DNA of 29,990 bases from DATAEK01 sp036258055. GTDB lineage: Bacteria; Acidobacteriota; Vicinamibacteria; Vicinamibacterales; 2-12-FULL-66-21. Shown here one piece after another: positions 23,222-29,990 of this stretch (within the stretch, counting starts at the first letter, position 1; the number at the start of each line of letters is the position of its first letter). The stretch is taken from positions 1 to 29,990 of the forward strand of contig DATAEK010000414.1 in NCBI GenBank assembly GCA_036258055.1. Reading direction: 5' to 3'. A program made the translations under genes and the position numbers. Under the pieces are notes generated by a model. It ran no database searches. It was not told where the DNA came from and saw nothing but the letters and a program-made list of their open reading frames with translations.

Positions 23222-25165
23222 ATGCAATCGAGGTTCGCTCGCGTTGGGGTGCAGATCGTCGCCGTCGCGATCGCGGCGTGCGCGTTCGGGACGTCACGGT
23301 TGGTCCAGCCGGTGCCACACGCCCAGGAGAAAACCAAACGGGCGTTGACGCTCGAGAACATGTTCGGCGGCGGACGTGGCGGGGGCGGCGGGCGCGGGGG
23401 AGGAGCGACGATCTCGCCCGACGGCAAGTCGGTCGTCATCGGTACCGAGGGTGCCTCCGGGCCGGGCAACTACATCTGGTCACCGACCACGAACGAGCGC
23501 AAATTCTGGTTCCAGGGGAACATCGCCGCGTGGTTCCCGGACAGCCAGCGGGTCGTCGTGTCGCGCGAGAACGACCTGTGGGTGGTGCCGGTCGGATCGA
23601 ACGACGCAAAACGGATCACCAACGATCAGCAGGATGAACGTGAGGCGGCCGTCTCGCCAGATGGCAAGTGGATCGCGTTCAAGTCCTTGCGGAGCGGTTC
23701 GTTCGACATCTGGGTCGTGCCGTCCGACGGCAGCGCCGCACCGCGACAGCTCACCCAGGCCGCCATGCCGAAAGACGATGGGCGGTTCGGGCCAGCGTGG
23801 TCACCCGACAGCCGGACGATCGCCTACATCTCCTGCAAGAGCAATTACTGGCACGACGACGTCTGGGTCGTGGACGTGGCGTCCGGTACGCCGCGCCAGC
23901 TCTCGAAGAGCTTGATGGCGGCATCGAGCCCGGCGTGGTCGCCGGACGGCAAGACGATCGCACTCCTCGGCAACGCCAAGAAGGGCTACTGGTACGAGGA
24001 CCTGCAGGACATCTGGTTGATCGATGTCGCCAAAGGCACCGAGCGGACCGTGAAGATGCAGGTGTATGCGACCGATCAGCTCCACAGCCAGCCGGTGTTG
24101 TGGTCGGCCGACGGATCGCGTCTGTTGTTCGTCTACATGGAGCGCGGCGACACCAACCTGTGGTCGGTGCCGGCGGCAGGCGGCGTCGCCACGCGCATCA
24201 CCAACGAGAGAGGCGGACTGCGCGGCCTGGAAAGCGCGAAAGGTGACGGGTTCGTCTACGTGCGGTCCACGCCCGCCAACGGCAGCCGCGTCGAGTACCT
24301 TCCCGGGATTGGAGGACCGCCCCGTCCGCTGACGGAACCGACCGTCGAATGGGAGAACGTCTTCGAGCCGCAGGAAGTGTCCTATCGATCGTTCGACGGG
24401 CTCTATATCCAGGGCTTCCTGTATCTCCCGCAGAACATGCCGGCCGACCGCAAGTACCCCGCGCTGGTCATGGTGCACGGCGGCGGCACGAACTCCTATC
24501 TCCGCACCGAGGCACTGACGGAGAACTACCTGGCCTCGAAGGGTTACGTCGTGCTCGCCGTCAACTATCGCGGCGGATCGGGCTTCGGCCGCGAGTTCCA
24601 GGATCTCTCGATCAACGACTGGGCCGATGGTCAGGCCCACGACGCGGCGATGGCCGCGGACTTCCTGCGCTCGCTGCCCTACGTGAACGGCAAGGTCGGC
24701 ATCTACGGGTACAGCTACGGCGGGATCATGTCGATGGCAACCATCGCGCGCTACCCCGACAAGTTCGACGCGGCCGTGCCCATGGCCGGCATCTACGATT
24801 TCGGGGATGCCTACAACGACGAGAACGCGGATCGCCTCGGCAAGATCTTCATCCGGACCGGGCACGGCGGACCGCCCGAGGAGCGCAAGGCTGTCTACGC
24901 CATCAGCAACACGCTCGCGCGCGTCAAGGACATCAAGACGCCGCTGCTGGTGATGCACGGCGAGGCCGACGTCCGCGCACCGTACCGCCAGTTCGGGCTC
25001 GTCGTGAAGATCCTGAAAGAGCACAACAAGGTGTTCGAGAGCAAGAGCTACCCCAACGAGCCGCACGGCTTCCGCGATCCGGCCAACCGCCTCGACATGA
25101 ACCGCCGCATGGAGGCGTTCCTGGACAAGTACCTCAAAGTCGGAACGACGTCGACGCCGCAGTAG
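23222..25165 (+). CDS. S9-family serine peptidase (prolyl oligopeptidase / acyl-aminoacyl peptidase type)
   Basis: A 647-residue exported peptidase. The N-terminal segment VQIVAVAIAAC (10-20) is either a signal peptide or a lipoprotein signal with Cys20. After a glycine-rich stretch (GGGRGGGGGRGGG, 49-61), a TolB/WD-like propeller (62-~375) shows repeated SPDGK blades (ISPDGKSVV, VSPDGKWIAF, WSPDGKTIAL, WSADGSRLLF). The alpha/beta-hydrolase domain (~385-640) has the oxyanion-region MVHGGG. The catalytic triad is Ser498 in GYSYGG, Asp583 in HGEADVRAP and His615 in NEPHGFRDP. Family members cut short peptides, with the propeller limiting access. GGAGAG lies about five bases before the ATG at 23222; a TTG at 23201 is disfavoured. 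It follows the receptor locus after a 279-base structured gap and may have its own promoter. Confidence 0.94.
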   Translation: MQSRFARVGVQIVAVAIAACAFGTSRLVQPVPHAQEKTKRALTLENMFGGGRGGGGGRGGGATISPDGKSVVIGTEGASGPGNYIWSPTTNERKFWFQGNIAAWFPDSQRVVVSRENDLWVVPVGSNDAKRITNDQQDEREAAVSPDGKWIAFKSLRSGSFDIWVVPSDGSAAPRQLTQAAMPKDDGRFGPAWSPDSRTIAYISCKSNYWHDDVWVVDVASGTPRQLSKSLMAASSPAWSPDGKTIALLGNAKKGYWYEDLQDIWLIDVAKGTERTVKMQVYATDQLHSQPVLWSADGSRLLFVYMERGDTNLWSVPAAGGVATRITNERGGLRGLESAKGDGFVYVRSTPANGSRVEYLPGIGGPPRPLTEPTVEWENVFEPQEVSYRSFDGLYIQGFLYLPQNMPADRKYPALVMVHGGGTNSYLRTEALTENYLASKGYVVLAVNYRGGSGFGREFQDLSINDWADGQAHDAAMAADFLRSLPYVNGKVGIYGYSYGGIMSMATIARYPDKFDAAVPMAGIYDFGDAYNDENADRLGKIFIRTGHGGPPEERKAVYAISNTLARVKDIKTPLLVMHGEADVRAPYRQFGLVVKILKEHNKVFESKSYPNEPHGFRDPANRLDMNRRMEAFLDKYLKVGTTSTPQ

Positions 25166-25213
25166 GGCGAACGCGAGCGCGGCAGAAACACCTCCGCGCT
25201 CGCCTCAGCCGCT

Positions 25214-25248
25214 GTCCGCGGTCCGCAGTCCGCGGTCCGCTCTCCACT
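25214..25248. repeat. Heptamer tandem repeat, GTCCGCN family
   Basis: Five 7-base units: GTCCGCG, GTCCGCA, GTCCGCG, GTCCGCT, CTCCACT. It lies 48 bases after the S9 peptidase stop, in a convergent intergenic gap that also holds a second heptamer array with a different core. Confidence 0.75.
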
Positions 25249-25299
25249 GAGACAAGGTCCGCGACAGGTTCTCGCGATCGGCCGCATCCCCGCGGTGCA

Positions 25300-25346
25300 T
25301 GCCCATCACCCATCCCATGGCCCATTTGCCATGTCCCATGTCCCAT
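25300..25346 (-). repeat. Heptamer tandem repeat, ATGGGNN family, minus orientation
   Basis: Read on the minus strand from 25346 downward: ATGGGAC, ATGGGAC, ATGGCAA, ATGGGCC, ATGGGAT. A two-base phase slip follows, then degenerate units to 25300. It ends 11 bases from the stop of the copper protein gene, so that gene's transcript runs into it in the same orientation as in the other two arrays. Confidence 0.8.
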
Positions 25347-25357
25347 CGGCGTAGCGG

Positions 25358-25753
25358 CTACTGCACGACGACCGACCCCACCATCCCGGGATGAATCGTG
25401 CAGTGATACGTGAACGTTCCGGCCGTGTTGAACATGAAGCTGAACGTCGACCCGGGATTCAGCGGTCCCGAGTTCCACGCGTTGCCGTCCGACGTCGTGG
25501 TGTGGGCTGTATTGTCGCCGTTGGTCCAGATCACTGTCGTCCCGACGGCGACGGTCGTCGGATTCGGTGAGTAGGCCGTCGTGGTCAACACCGACGCACC
25601 CGATTGAATCTGGACGTTCGATGTGGGGCCCGATGGTGTCGGCGCCGGCGTCGGCGTCGGGGTGGTCACCGTGGCCGGGGACGAAGAGCCGCACGAGGCG
25701 GCGAGGATGGACGTCAACGCGAGAGCGATGAGGTAGAAACCCGAGCGATGCAT
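25358..25753 (-). CDS. Type I copper (cupredoxin/plastocyanin-like) lipoprotein
   Basis: A 131-residue exported blue-copper-like protein. A signal segment (YLIALALTSILAASC) ends at Cys21, a probable lipidation site. A Thr/Pro linker (TPTPTPAPTPSGPT) follows, and then the cupredoxin fold from ~45. The copper ligands are all visible: His84 in NTAHTTTS, and Cys118, His121 and Met124 in YHCTIHPGM. The spacing is that of plastocyanin-like proteins. It most likely carries single electrons or binds copper at the envelope. The ATG at 25753 is chosen over a TTG at 25768; GGAG lies ten bases upstream. The gene stands alone between the S9 peptidase (convergent) and a gene for a flavin disulfide reductase on the same strand upstream. 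Its partner redox enzyme is not evident. Confidence 0.9.
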   Translation of the reverse strand: MHRSGFYLIALALTSILAASCGSSSPATVTTPTPTPAPTPSGPTSNVQIQSGASVLTTTAYSPNPTTVAVGTTVIWTNGDNTAHTTTSDGNAWNSGPLNPGSTFSFMFNTAGTFTYHCTIHPGMVGSVVVQ

Positions 25754-25757
25754 AGAT

Positions 25758-25819
25758 AAGTACTCCAACTCTGTTGCACTGGCGTCGCGTTACGAAGCAA
25801 TCGCGCTGCCGGAGTACTT
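25758..25819. promoter_or_regulatory. 9-bp inverted repeat upstream of the copper lipoprotein gene
   Basis: AAGTACTCC (25758-25766) is perfectly complementary to GGAGTACTT (25811-25819), with 44 bases between. The proximal arm starts four bases before the ATG (minus strand) and includes the GGAG ribosome-binding site. It may fold in the 5' leader to hide that site, or be a two-site operator. Neither is shown. Confidence 0.4.
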
Positions 25820-25958
25820 CGATCAGGTTTCATGCGGGTTTGCGTTCGGCGGTTCGTGGGAAGGCTTTACCAGATTCGAGAGCGCTTACGATCCGCGCGT
25901 CGAGTTCTGCTCGATCGTGCGCGTCGATTTCAGTCCGGGAATATCCGGAGGCCTGCGG

Positions 25959-25978
25959 ACATTAACAATAGTTAATGT
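25959..25978. other. AT-rich perfect palindrome after the flavin reductase stop
   Basis: ACATTAAC (25959-25966) and GTTAATGT (25971-25978) form a perfect 8-bp stem with loop AATA. It starts four bases past the reductase stop codon on the minus strand. Its low GC content stands out sharply from its surroundings. No T-tract follows, so a protein-binding site is as likely as a terminator. Confidence 0.5.
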
Positions 25979-25981
25979 GGT

Positions 25982-27394
25982 CTACGCGGACGCTCCGCCA
26001 GCGGAGGATGCAGATGCTGACAGCGGTCGCAGATCACCGAGAAGCGTCGGGACCAGCTCGGACACGGTGGGATGGATGTGCATCGCGCGCTGGATGACGG
26101 TGTACGGAGCCTTCGCGTACATCACGTCGAGGATTGAGTGGATCACCTCGTCACCGCCGGTGCCGAGAATCGACGCGCCGAGGATCTCTTTGGTCGCGGC
26201 ATCGACCATGATCTTCATGAAGCCGTTGGTTTCCCCCTTCTCGACTGCGCGTGTGACCTTGGTCATCGGTCGAATCGCCACGAGCGCTCGTCTGCCGGTC
26301 GCGCGTACTTCCGCTTCGGTGAGTCCCGCGCGGCCGAGTGGCGGATCGATGAAGAGTCCGTAGGTCTGGATGCGATCGCTCACGCGCCGCCGGTCCTGAT
26401 CCAGAAGATTCGCGGACACGATCTCGCCGTCGTTGAACGAGGTATGCGTGAAGGCGCCCTTGCCATTGCAGTCGCCGAGCGCCCAGATGCCCGGCACGTT
26501 CGTCCGCAGCTCATCGTCGACGGTGATGTATCCGTGTGCATCGGTTGCGACACCCGCCTTGTCGAGCCCGAGGTCTTCGGTGTTCGGTCGGCGCCCCACC
26601 GCGAGGAGAAGATGCGAGCCAGCGACCTCAGGCGCTCCCTCCTCACAGTCGACGCCGGCGATGACGTCCTGGCCGTCCGAGCGAAGGGTGATGCACTTCG
26701 CGTTCAGGCGGATGCCGACGCCTTCCTGCTCGAGGATGTCCCTGATCGCCGCTGATACGTCTTCGTCTTCGCGCTTGATCAGCCGTGGCGCCATCTCGAT
26801 GATCGTGACGTCGCTGCCGAACCGGCGGAACATCTGCGCGAACTCGAGACCGATGTAGCTGCCGCCGACGATGACCAGGTGGCGCGGCAGGAAGTCGACG
26901 TCCATCATCGAGCTGTTGGTGAGGTACGGCACCGTGTCGACGCCGGGCATCGGGGGGACGATCGCCCGGCCGCCGACGTTGATGAAGATGCGGTCCGCGC
27001 TCAGTCGATCCGAGCCGACGCTGACACCGCGCGCCGATTCGAACCGCGCGTGCCCCTGGTAGACGGTGCACCGATCGAGCTTGCGCAGCGAGGACTCGAC
27101 GCCGGCGCGCGACTTTCCCGATATGGCGTCCTTGCGGGCCTTCACGCGGGGCATGTCCACGCCGACATCACCCGCGAGCGTCACGCCGAACTCGCCCGCG
27201 CGGCGCGCCATACGCGCAGCGTAGGCGCTCGCGACCAGTGTCTTCGTAGGAATGCAGCCGGTGTTCACACAGGTGCCGCCAAACAGCTTTCGTTCGACGA
27301 TCGCGACGCGCATGCCGGCAGTCGCCAGGCGGTACGCGAGGAACGGGCCCGCCTGGCCCGTGCCGATGATGATTGCGTCATACGTGGTGGCCAT
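25982..27394 (-). CDS. FAD-dependent pyridine nucleotide-disulfide oxidoreductase (mercuric reductase-like)
   Basis: A 470-residue flavoprotein of the class I disulfide reductase family. The FAD-binding motif is AIIIGTGQAGPFLAYRL. The redox-active disulfide is Cys42-Cys47 in GGTCVNTGCIPTKT. The NAD(P)H-binding glycine motif is HLVIVGGSYIGLEFA, and the second FAD motif is GIWALGDCNGKGAF. The C-terminal dimer domain keeps the catalytic His-Pro-Thr (His441 in HIHPTVSEL). It lacks the N-terminal metal-binding domain and the C-terminal Cys pair of true mercuric reductase, so the substrate is probably another disulfide. It is also not next to lipoamide enzyme genes. An AAGGAGAG sits about eight bases before the ATG at 27394, which fixes the start; the open frame above it to 27511 is not coding. 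Confidence 0.92.
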   Translation of the reverse strand: MATTYDAIIIGTGQAGPFLAYRLATAGMRVAIVERKLFGGTCVNTGCIPTKTLVASAYAARMARRAGEFGVTLAGDVGVDMPRVKARKDAISGKSRAGVESSLRKLDRCTVYQGHARFESARGVSVGSDRLSADRIFINVGGRAIVPPMPGVDTVPYLTNSSMMDVDFLPRHLVIVGGSYIGLEFAQMFRRFGSDVTIIEMAPRLIKREDEDVSAAIRDILEQEGVGIRLNAKCITLRSDGQDVIAGVDCEEGAPEVAGSHLLLAVGRRPNTEDLGLDKAGVATDAHGYITVDDELRTNVPGIWALGDCNGKGAFTHTSFNDGEIVSANLLDQDRRRVSDRIQTYGLFIDPPLGRAGLTEAEVRATGRRALVAIRPMTKVTRAVEKGETNGFMKIMVDAATKEILGASILGTGGDEVIHSILDVMYAKAPYTVIQRAMHIHPTVSELVPTLLGDLRPLSASASSAGGASA

Positions 27395-27531
27395 CCGAGA
27401 ACTCTCCTTGCGCGGCGGCGCCGCTCGCTCGCACTGCTGCCAGAGTGTAACCCGTCTCGTTGCGCGTCTCGGCTCCAGGCTTTGGCAGCACCCGCCGTCG
27501 TACGCAATCATCGTGGGTGTAGATACTTGTC

Positions 27532-27573
27532 GGCTGACGGCTGTCGGCTGTCCGCCTTCCGCTGTGCGCTGAC
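27532..27573. repeat. Heptamer tandem repeat, GGCTGTC family
   Basis: Six 7-base units, the first three well conserved: GGCTGAC, GGCTGTC, GGCTGTC, CGCCTTC, CGCTGTG, CGCTGAC. It lies in the 250-base gap between divergent genes, unlike the arrays at gene ends. The rest of that gap shows no clear promoter pair. Confidence 0.65.
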
Positions 27574-27644
27574 TGCAGAGGGCGGATAGCGATCGACGTC
27601 ACGCACCGTTCCCGCCCCGAAGCCCAGAAGGAGAGCGTTCATCG

Positions 27645-28346
27645 ATGCCCGAGACGCACCCGTCGGCCGGGGACACGATCCCTCCGAACTGTCAGCTGAT
27701 CGAGGTTCGCGTCGGCGAGTTGAAGCAGCTGTTCAACGCGATGGACCCGTCGCCATTCCGTGAAAGGGACCTCGACCCGAACGCGGAGGAGTTCATCGTC
27801 GGCTGGGCGCGCGATCTTCCCGAGCGCGTCCCGCTCGGCCTCGTCGTGTACCTGGATCGGCCGGCAGGGCTGCCCGAAGAGCCGGCGATGCTGCGCGACG
27901 CGGTCCACGAGTTCTTCAGTCACAAGGCCGTCAATGCGCGGCAGAAGCTACGCCAGCTCTTTCGCCTGGGACGCACCAGCCTGCTCATCGGCGTGATCTG
28001 TCTCGGCACATCCATCGTGATCGGCAATCTCGCGGCACGGGCTCTGAGCGACAACACGCTCGGCGACGTGTTGCGCGAGAGTCTCCTGATCGGCGGCTGG
28101 GTCGCGATGTGGCGGCCGCTCGAGATCTTCCTCTACGACTGGTGGCCCATCCGCGACGAAGGGCGCCTCTACGATCGACTGCGGACGATGTCGGTACGGA
28201 TCGTGTACGCGAACGAACGCGGCTCGGAGAAATGGCGGACGGATTGGCCGGCGGTGTCCCCAGCCGGACGGCTGACGCATCAACCGCTGGCGTACTCAGT
28301 CAATGCCGAAGGCGCGCAAACCTCCGACGCACCCGGCTCTCACTAG
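27645..28346 (+). CDS. Conserved-looking membrane protein of unknown function, two helices
   Basis: A 233-residue protein. The N-terminal ~100 residues form a soluble domain (CQLIEVRVGELKQLFNAMD, PSPFRERDLDPNAEEFIVGW, LGLVVYLDRPAG) with a helical stretch of basic residues leading to the membrane. Two hydrophobic segments follow at ~112-131 (SLLIGVICLGTSIVIGNLAA) and ~146-161 (SLLIGGWVAMWRPLEIFL). After these come YDWWPIRDEGRLYDRL and a polar tail. I cannot name the family with certainty. The motif-like blocks (MDPSPFRERDLDPNAEEF and WRPLEIFLYDWWP) look conserved rather than random. A strong ribosome-binding site (AGAAGGAGAG) lies about eight bases before the ATG. It is 74 bases upstream of the DUF4126 gene on the same strand. 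Confidence 0.78.
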   Translation: MPETHPSAGDTIPPNCQLIEVRVGELKQLFNAMDPSPFRERDLDPNAEEFIVGWARDLPERVPLGLVVYLDRPAGLPEEPAMLRDAVHEFFSHKAVNARQKLRQLFRLGRTSLLIGVICLGTSIVIGNLAARALSDNTLGDVLRESLLIGGWVAMWRPLEIFLYDWWPIRDEGRLYDRLRTMSVRIVYANERGSEKWRTDWPAVSPAGRLTHQPLAYSVNAEGAQTSDAPGSH

Positions 28347-28409
28347 TCTACTTTCCGGGCCACGCCGGGCTTTGGGACGCTGGGGATGGTGACCGACAGC
28401 CGGTAGGCC

Positions 28410-28415
28410 TATACT
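28410..28415 (+). promoter_or_regulatory. Candidate -10 box giving a leaderless DUF4126 transcript
   Basis: TATACT matches five of six -10 consensus bases and ends five bases before the ATG at 28421, which has no Shine-Dalgarno sequence. The hexamer 17 bases upstream (TGGTGA) is a weak -35. A transcript starting about seven bases past the box would begin at the ATG. Confidence 0.45.
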
Positions 28416-28420
28416 CGGCC

Positions 28421-28879
28421 ATGCTGTTGCTGCAGATCTTCATCCTTGGCATGGTGGCGGGGCTTCGTTCCCTGACGCCGCTCGCCTTCGTTGCGTGGAC
28501 GAGCCAACATCGTCACGCGCTCGCCCAGTCCTGGCTCTCGTTCATGGCGTCACCGGTCACCGCGTACATCCTCACCGCGCTGGCGCTGGTCGAGCTCGTA
28601 ACCGACAAGCTGCCGTCCACGCCGAGCCGGCTCACAGCCGTCCCCTTCAGCGCGCGAATCCTCAGCGGCGCGCTTTGCGGCGCCACGCTCGCCGCCGGAG
28701 CGCAGCAATCGATCGTTCTCGGCGTACTCGTCGGTGTCGTCGGAGCCATCGCCGGCTCCTTCGCCGGCTATCACGTCCGGCACACGCTCGTCGCAAAGCA
28801 ACGTCTCCCCGACCGCGGTGTCGCCCTGGCCGAAGACGTCATCGCCATCGGAAGCGCGCTGCTCGTCACGCACTTGTGA
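28421..28879 (+). CDS. DUF4126 family membrane protein
   Basis: A 152-residue inner-membrane protein. It opens with MLLLQIFILGMVAGLRSLTP, the DUF4126 signature in which a glycine-leucine-arginine-serine turn follows the first helix. Four or so hydrophobic segments are visible (2-20, 45-60, 85-115, 137-150), joined by VELVTDKLPSTPSR and GYHVRHTLVAKQRLPD, both typical of the family. The last segment, ALAEDVIAIGSALLVTHL, matches the usual C-terminus. Length is at the short end for the family. The reading frame is open far upstream within the preceding gene, but the ATG at 28421 gives the natural N-terminus. The molecular role of DUF4126 is unknown. Confidence 0.82.
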   Translation: MLLLQIFILGMVAGLRSLTPLAFVAWTSQHRHALAQSWLSFMASPVTAYILTALALVELVTDKLPSTPSRLTAVPFSARILSGALCGATLAAGAQQSIVLGVLVGVVGAIAGSFAGYHVRHTLVAKQRLPDRGVALAEDVIAIGSALLVTHL

Positions 28880-29055
28880 CTTCGATTGCAGAGAGCACGG
28901 AGGTCAGCGGAGTAACGGGTTCACACGGAGTTACGTAGAAAACGGAGGGAACGGATCAATTGACGGCAGTCAGCCGCCTGGCGAACGCTGCTCAGCGATC
29001 ATTTCAGTTCTCAGCGTGAGGACGTTTCCTACGTCCAAGCGAGCTGAACGACTGG

Positions 29056-29349
29056 TCAGCGGCGCATGAGCACGTCCTGGTACTCGGGCTTCCTGTCGAA
29101 GACCGTCTTGGCGAACGGACAGAGCGGAACGATGCGCAGGTGGTCTCGGCGGGCCCATTCGACGCCTGCGGCGACGAGCCGCGCACCGGCCCCGGTTCCG
29201 CGCAGTGCGGGATCCACCTCGGTGTGGTTGATGATGATGAGATCCCCGGCCCGCGAGTAGATCATCGTCGCCAGCCGCTTGCCGTCACGATCGATCGTGA
29301 ACGAGCCCCTGTTGCCTTCCGGATGATGTGCGATCTCCAGCGGTTCCAT
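29056..29349 (-). CDS. Small GNAT-family N-acetyltransferase (YidJ/YjdJ-like)
   Basis: A 97-residue single-domain acetyltransferase. It begins MEPLEIAHHPEGNRGSFTID and contains the strand pair ATMIYSRAGDLIIINHTEVD. The acetyl-CoA binding loop is RGTGAGARLVAAGVEWAR, and the protein continues with IVPLCPFAKTVFDRKPEY. This compact form lacks the N-terminal part of larger GNAT enzymes, and its substrate is unknown. The ATG at 29349 is chosen; the frame above it to 29424 overlaps the ABC permease gene and is discarded. It lies 40 bases downstream of that permease on the same strand and is probably co-transcribed. The 176-base gap on its other side, to the DUF4126 stop, holds only scattered CGGAG repeats. 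Confidence 0.88.
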   Translation of the reverse strand: MEPLEIAHHPEGNRGSFTIDRDGKRLATMIYSRAGDLIIINHTEVDPALRGTGAGARLVAAGVEWARRDHLRIVPLCPFAKTVFDRKPEYQDVLMRR

Positions 29350-29389
29350 CGTCGTTCTCTCTCGTCCCGGTCTGCTGTTCACACCCGTC

Positions 29390-29990
29390 CTACGTGACAA
29401 CCCGGGGATAGATCCGCGCGGCAATCGTGACGAGCATCGTCGTCGTGAGCACGAGCAACGTCAGATCCACACCCAGCCCGAATGCGCTCTGCCCTCCGGG
29501 AATCATCAGCGAACGAAGCGCATCCACCACATAGCTGAGCGGGTTGATCCGCGCGACGACGTGCAGCCACCTCGGCATGATGGCGAGCGGGTAAATGGCA
29601 TTGCTCGCGCAGAAGAGCGGCATCGTCAGCAGCTGCCCCCTGCCCATGAAACGGTCGCGCGTCCGTACGAGCGACGCGATGATGAGCGACAGCGTGGCGA
29701 AGCACGCGGCGCCGACGAGAACCGCCGCCACGACACCGAGCAGGGCGAGCGGCTGCCAGTTGATGTGCACGCCGAGGAGCACGGCGAGCGTGTAGACGAT
29801 GACGACCTGAGAAAAGCTCCGCACGCCGGCGGCCAGCGCCTTGCCAAGTACCAGTGCCCCGCGCGGTGTGGGGCTCACGAACAGCTTGTGAATGATCCCG
29901 AGATCGCGTTCCCAGATGAGCGCCAGCCCCGAGAAGATCGCCACAAACAGCACGCTCTGCGCCAGGATCCCGGGGGTCATGAAGTCGCGG
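29390..29990 (-). CDS. ABC-2 type transporter permease (DrrB-like), N-terminus outside window
   Basis: The C-terminal ~200 residues of an integral membrane permease; the frame runs off the right edge. The visible part starts at RDFMTPGILAQSVLFVAIFS, the block that normally follows the first one or two helices. It continues with the ABC-2 signature region (ALIWERDLGIIHKLFVSPTP, then RGALVLGKALAAGVRSFSQV). Four further hydrophobic segments follow (VIVYTLAVLLGV, ALLGVVAAVLVGAACF, LLTMPLFCASNAIYPLAI and VDLTLLVLTTTMLVTIAA). ARINPLSYVVDALRSLMI is the usual motif before the last helix. Related permeases export drugs or lipids together with a separate ATPase, whose gene would lie upstream, beyond the window. 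The small acetyltransferase gene follows 40 bases later. Confidence 0.92.
   Translation of the reverse strand, partial: RDFMTPGILAQSVLFVAIFSGLALIWERDLGIIHKLFVSPTPRGALVLGKALAAGVRSFSQVVIVYTLAVLLGVHINWQPLALLGVVAAVLVGAACFATLSLIIASLVRTRDRFMGRGQLLTMPLFCASNAIYPLAIMPRWLHVVARINPLSYVVDALRSLMIPGGQSAFGLGVDLTLLVLTTTMLVTIAARIYPRVVT

Noticed and set aside
28891..28950. Scattered CACGGAG/AACGGAG copies after the DUF4126 gene
   Set aside because: Two copies are 28 bases apart, which fits a 7-base period, but the units between are too diverged to call an array.

Overview
The window reads as chromosomal DNA of a high-GC Gram-negative bacterium, most likely an Acidobacteriota of the Vicinamibacteria type. That assignment is inferred from gene content, not from a marker gene. 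The signs are an Oar-like TonB-dependent receptor with an N-terminal carboxypeptidase-regulatory domain, followed by a large Asp-box (sortilin-like) propeller protein, an M28-family protein and an S9 peptidase. Strong G/C bias at third codon positions leaves long antisense open frames. I see no tRNA, rRNA, IS element, prophage or CRISPR array.

Layout. 1-2171: EmrA/EmrB-type efflux pair (periplasmic adaptor cut by the window edge, then a DHA2 MFS pump). 2172-3060: a G/C-rich nonamer array between convergent genes, then a DUF2959 lipoprotein gene broken by two single-base shifts. 3061-4147: a Mug-type DNA glycosylase divergent from an EVE-domain protein. 4197-7543 (minus strand): an unknown membrane protein, a glutaredoxin-DUF2892 fusion and glycogen branching enzyme GlgB, in that transcription order. 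7755-9354: a small acidic protein and a methyltransferase with a C-terminal beta-sandwich.

9513-13886 is a compact three-gene signalling operon: YfiR, a histidine kinase with a CHASE8-like periplasmic sensor, and a REC-PAS-GGDEF-EAL response regulator. It looks like a two-component version of the YfiR/YfiN c-di-GMP switch, with sensing and cyclase output split by a phosphorelay. 14127-22942: a good sigma-70-like promoter and a roughly 290-nt leader precede the TonB receptor, the Asp-box propeller and the M28-family protein; an S9 peptidase follows at 23222. Together they look like a protein or peptide scavenging locus. The M28 protein has His-Ser where the catalytic and metal-ligand Glu-Glu pair is expected.

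25358-29990: a type I copper lipoprotein, a flavin disulfide reductase, two membrane proteins (one unknown, one DUF4126), a small GNAT acetyltransferase and the C-terminal part of an ABC-2 permease.

A theme across the window is short tandem repeats in intergenic gaps: 7-bp arrays with several different cores and one 9-bp array, mostly where genes converge or end. A second theme is start codons lying 5-8 bases after a TANNNT box with no ribosome-binding site, which suggests leaderless transcripts.
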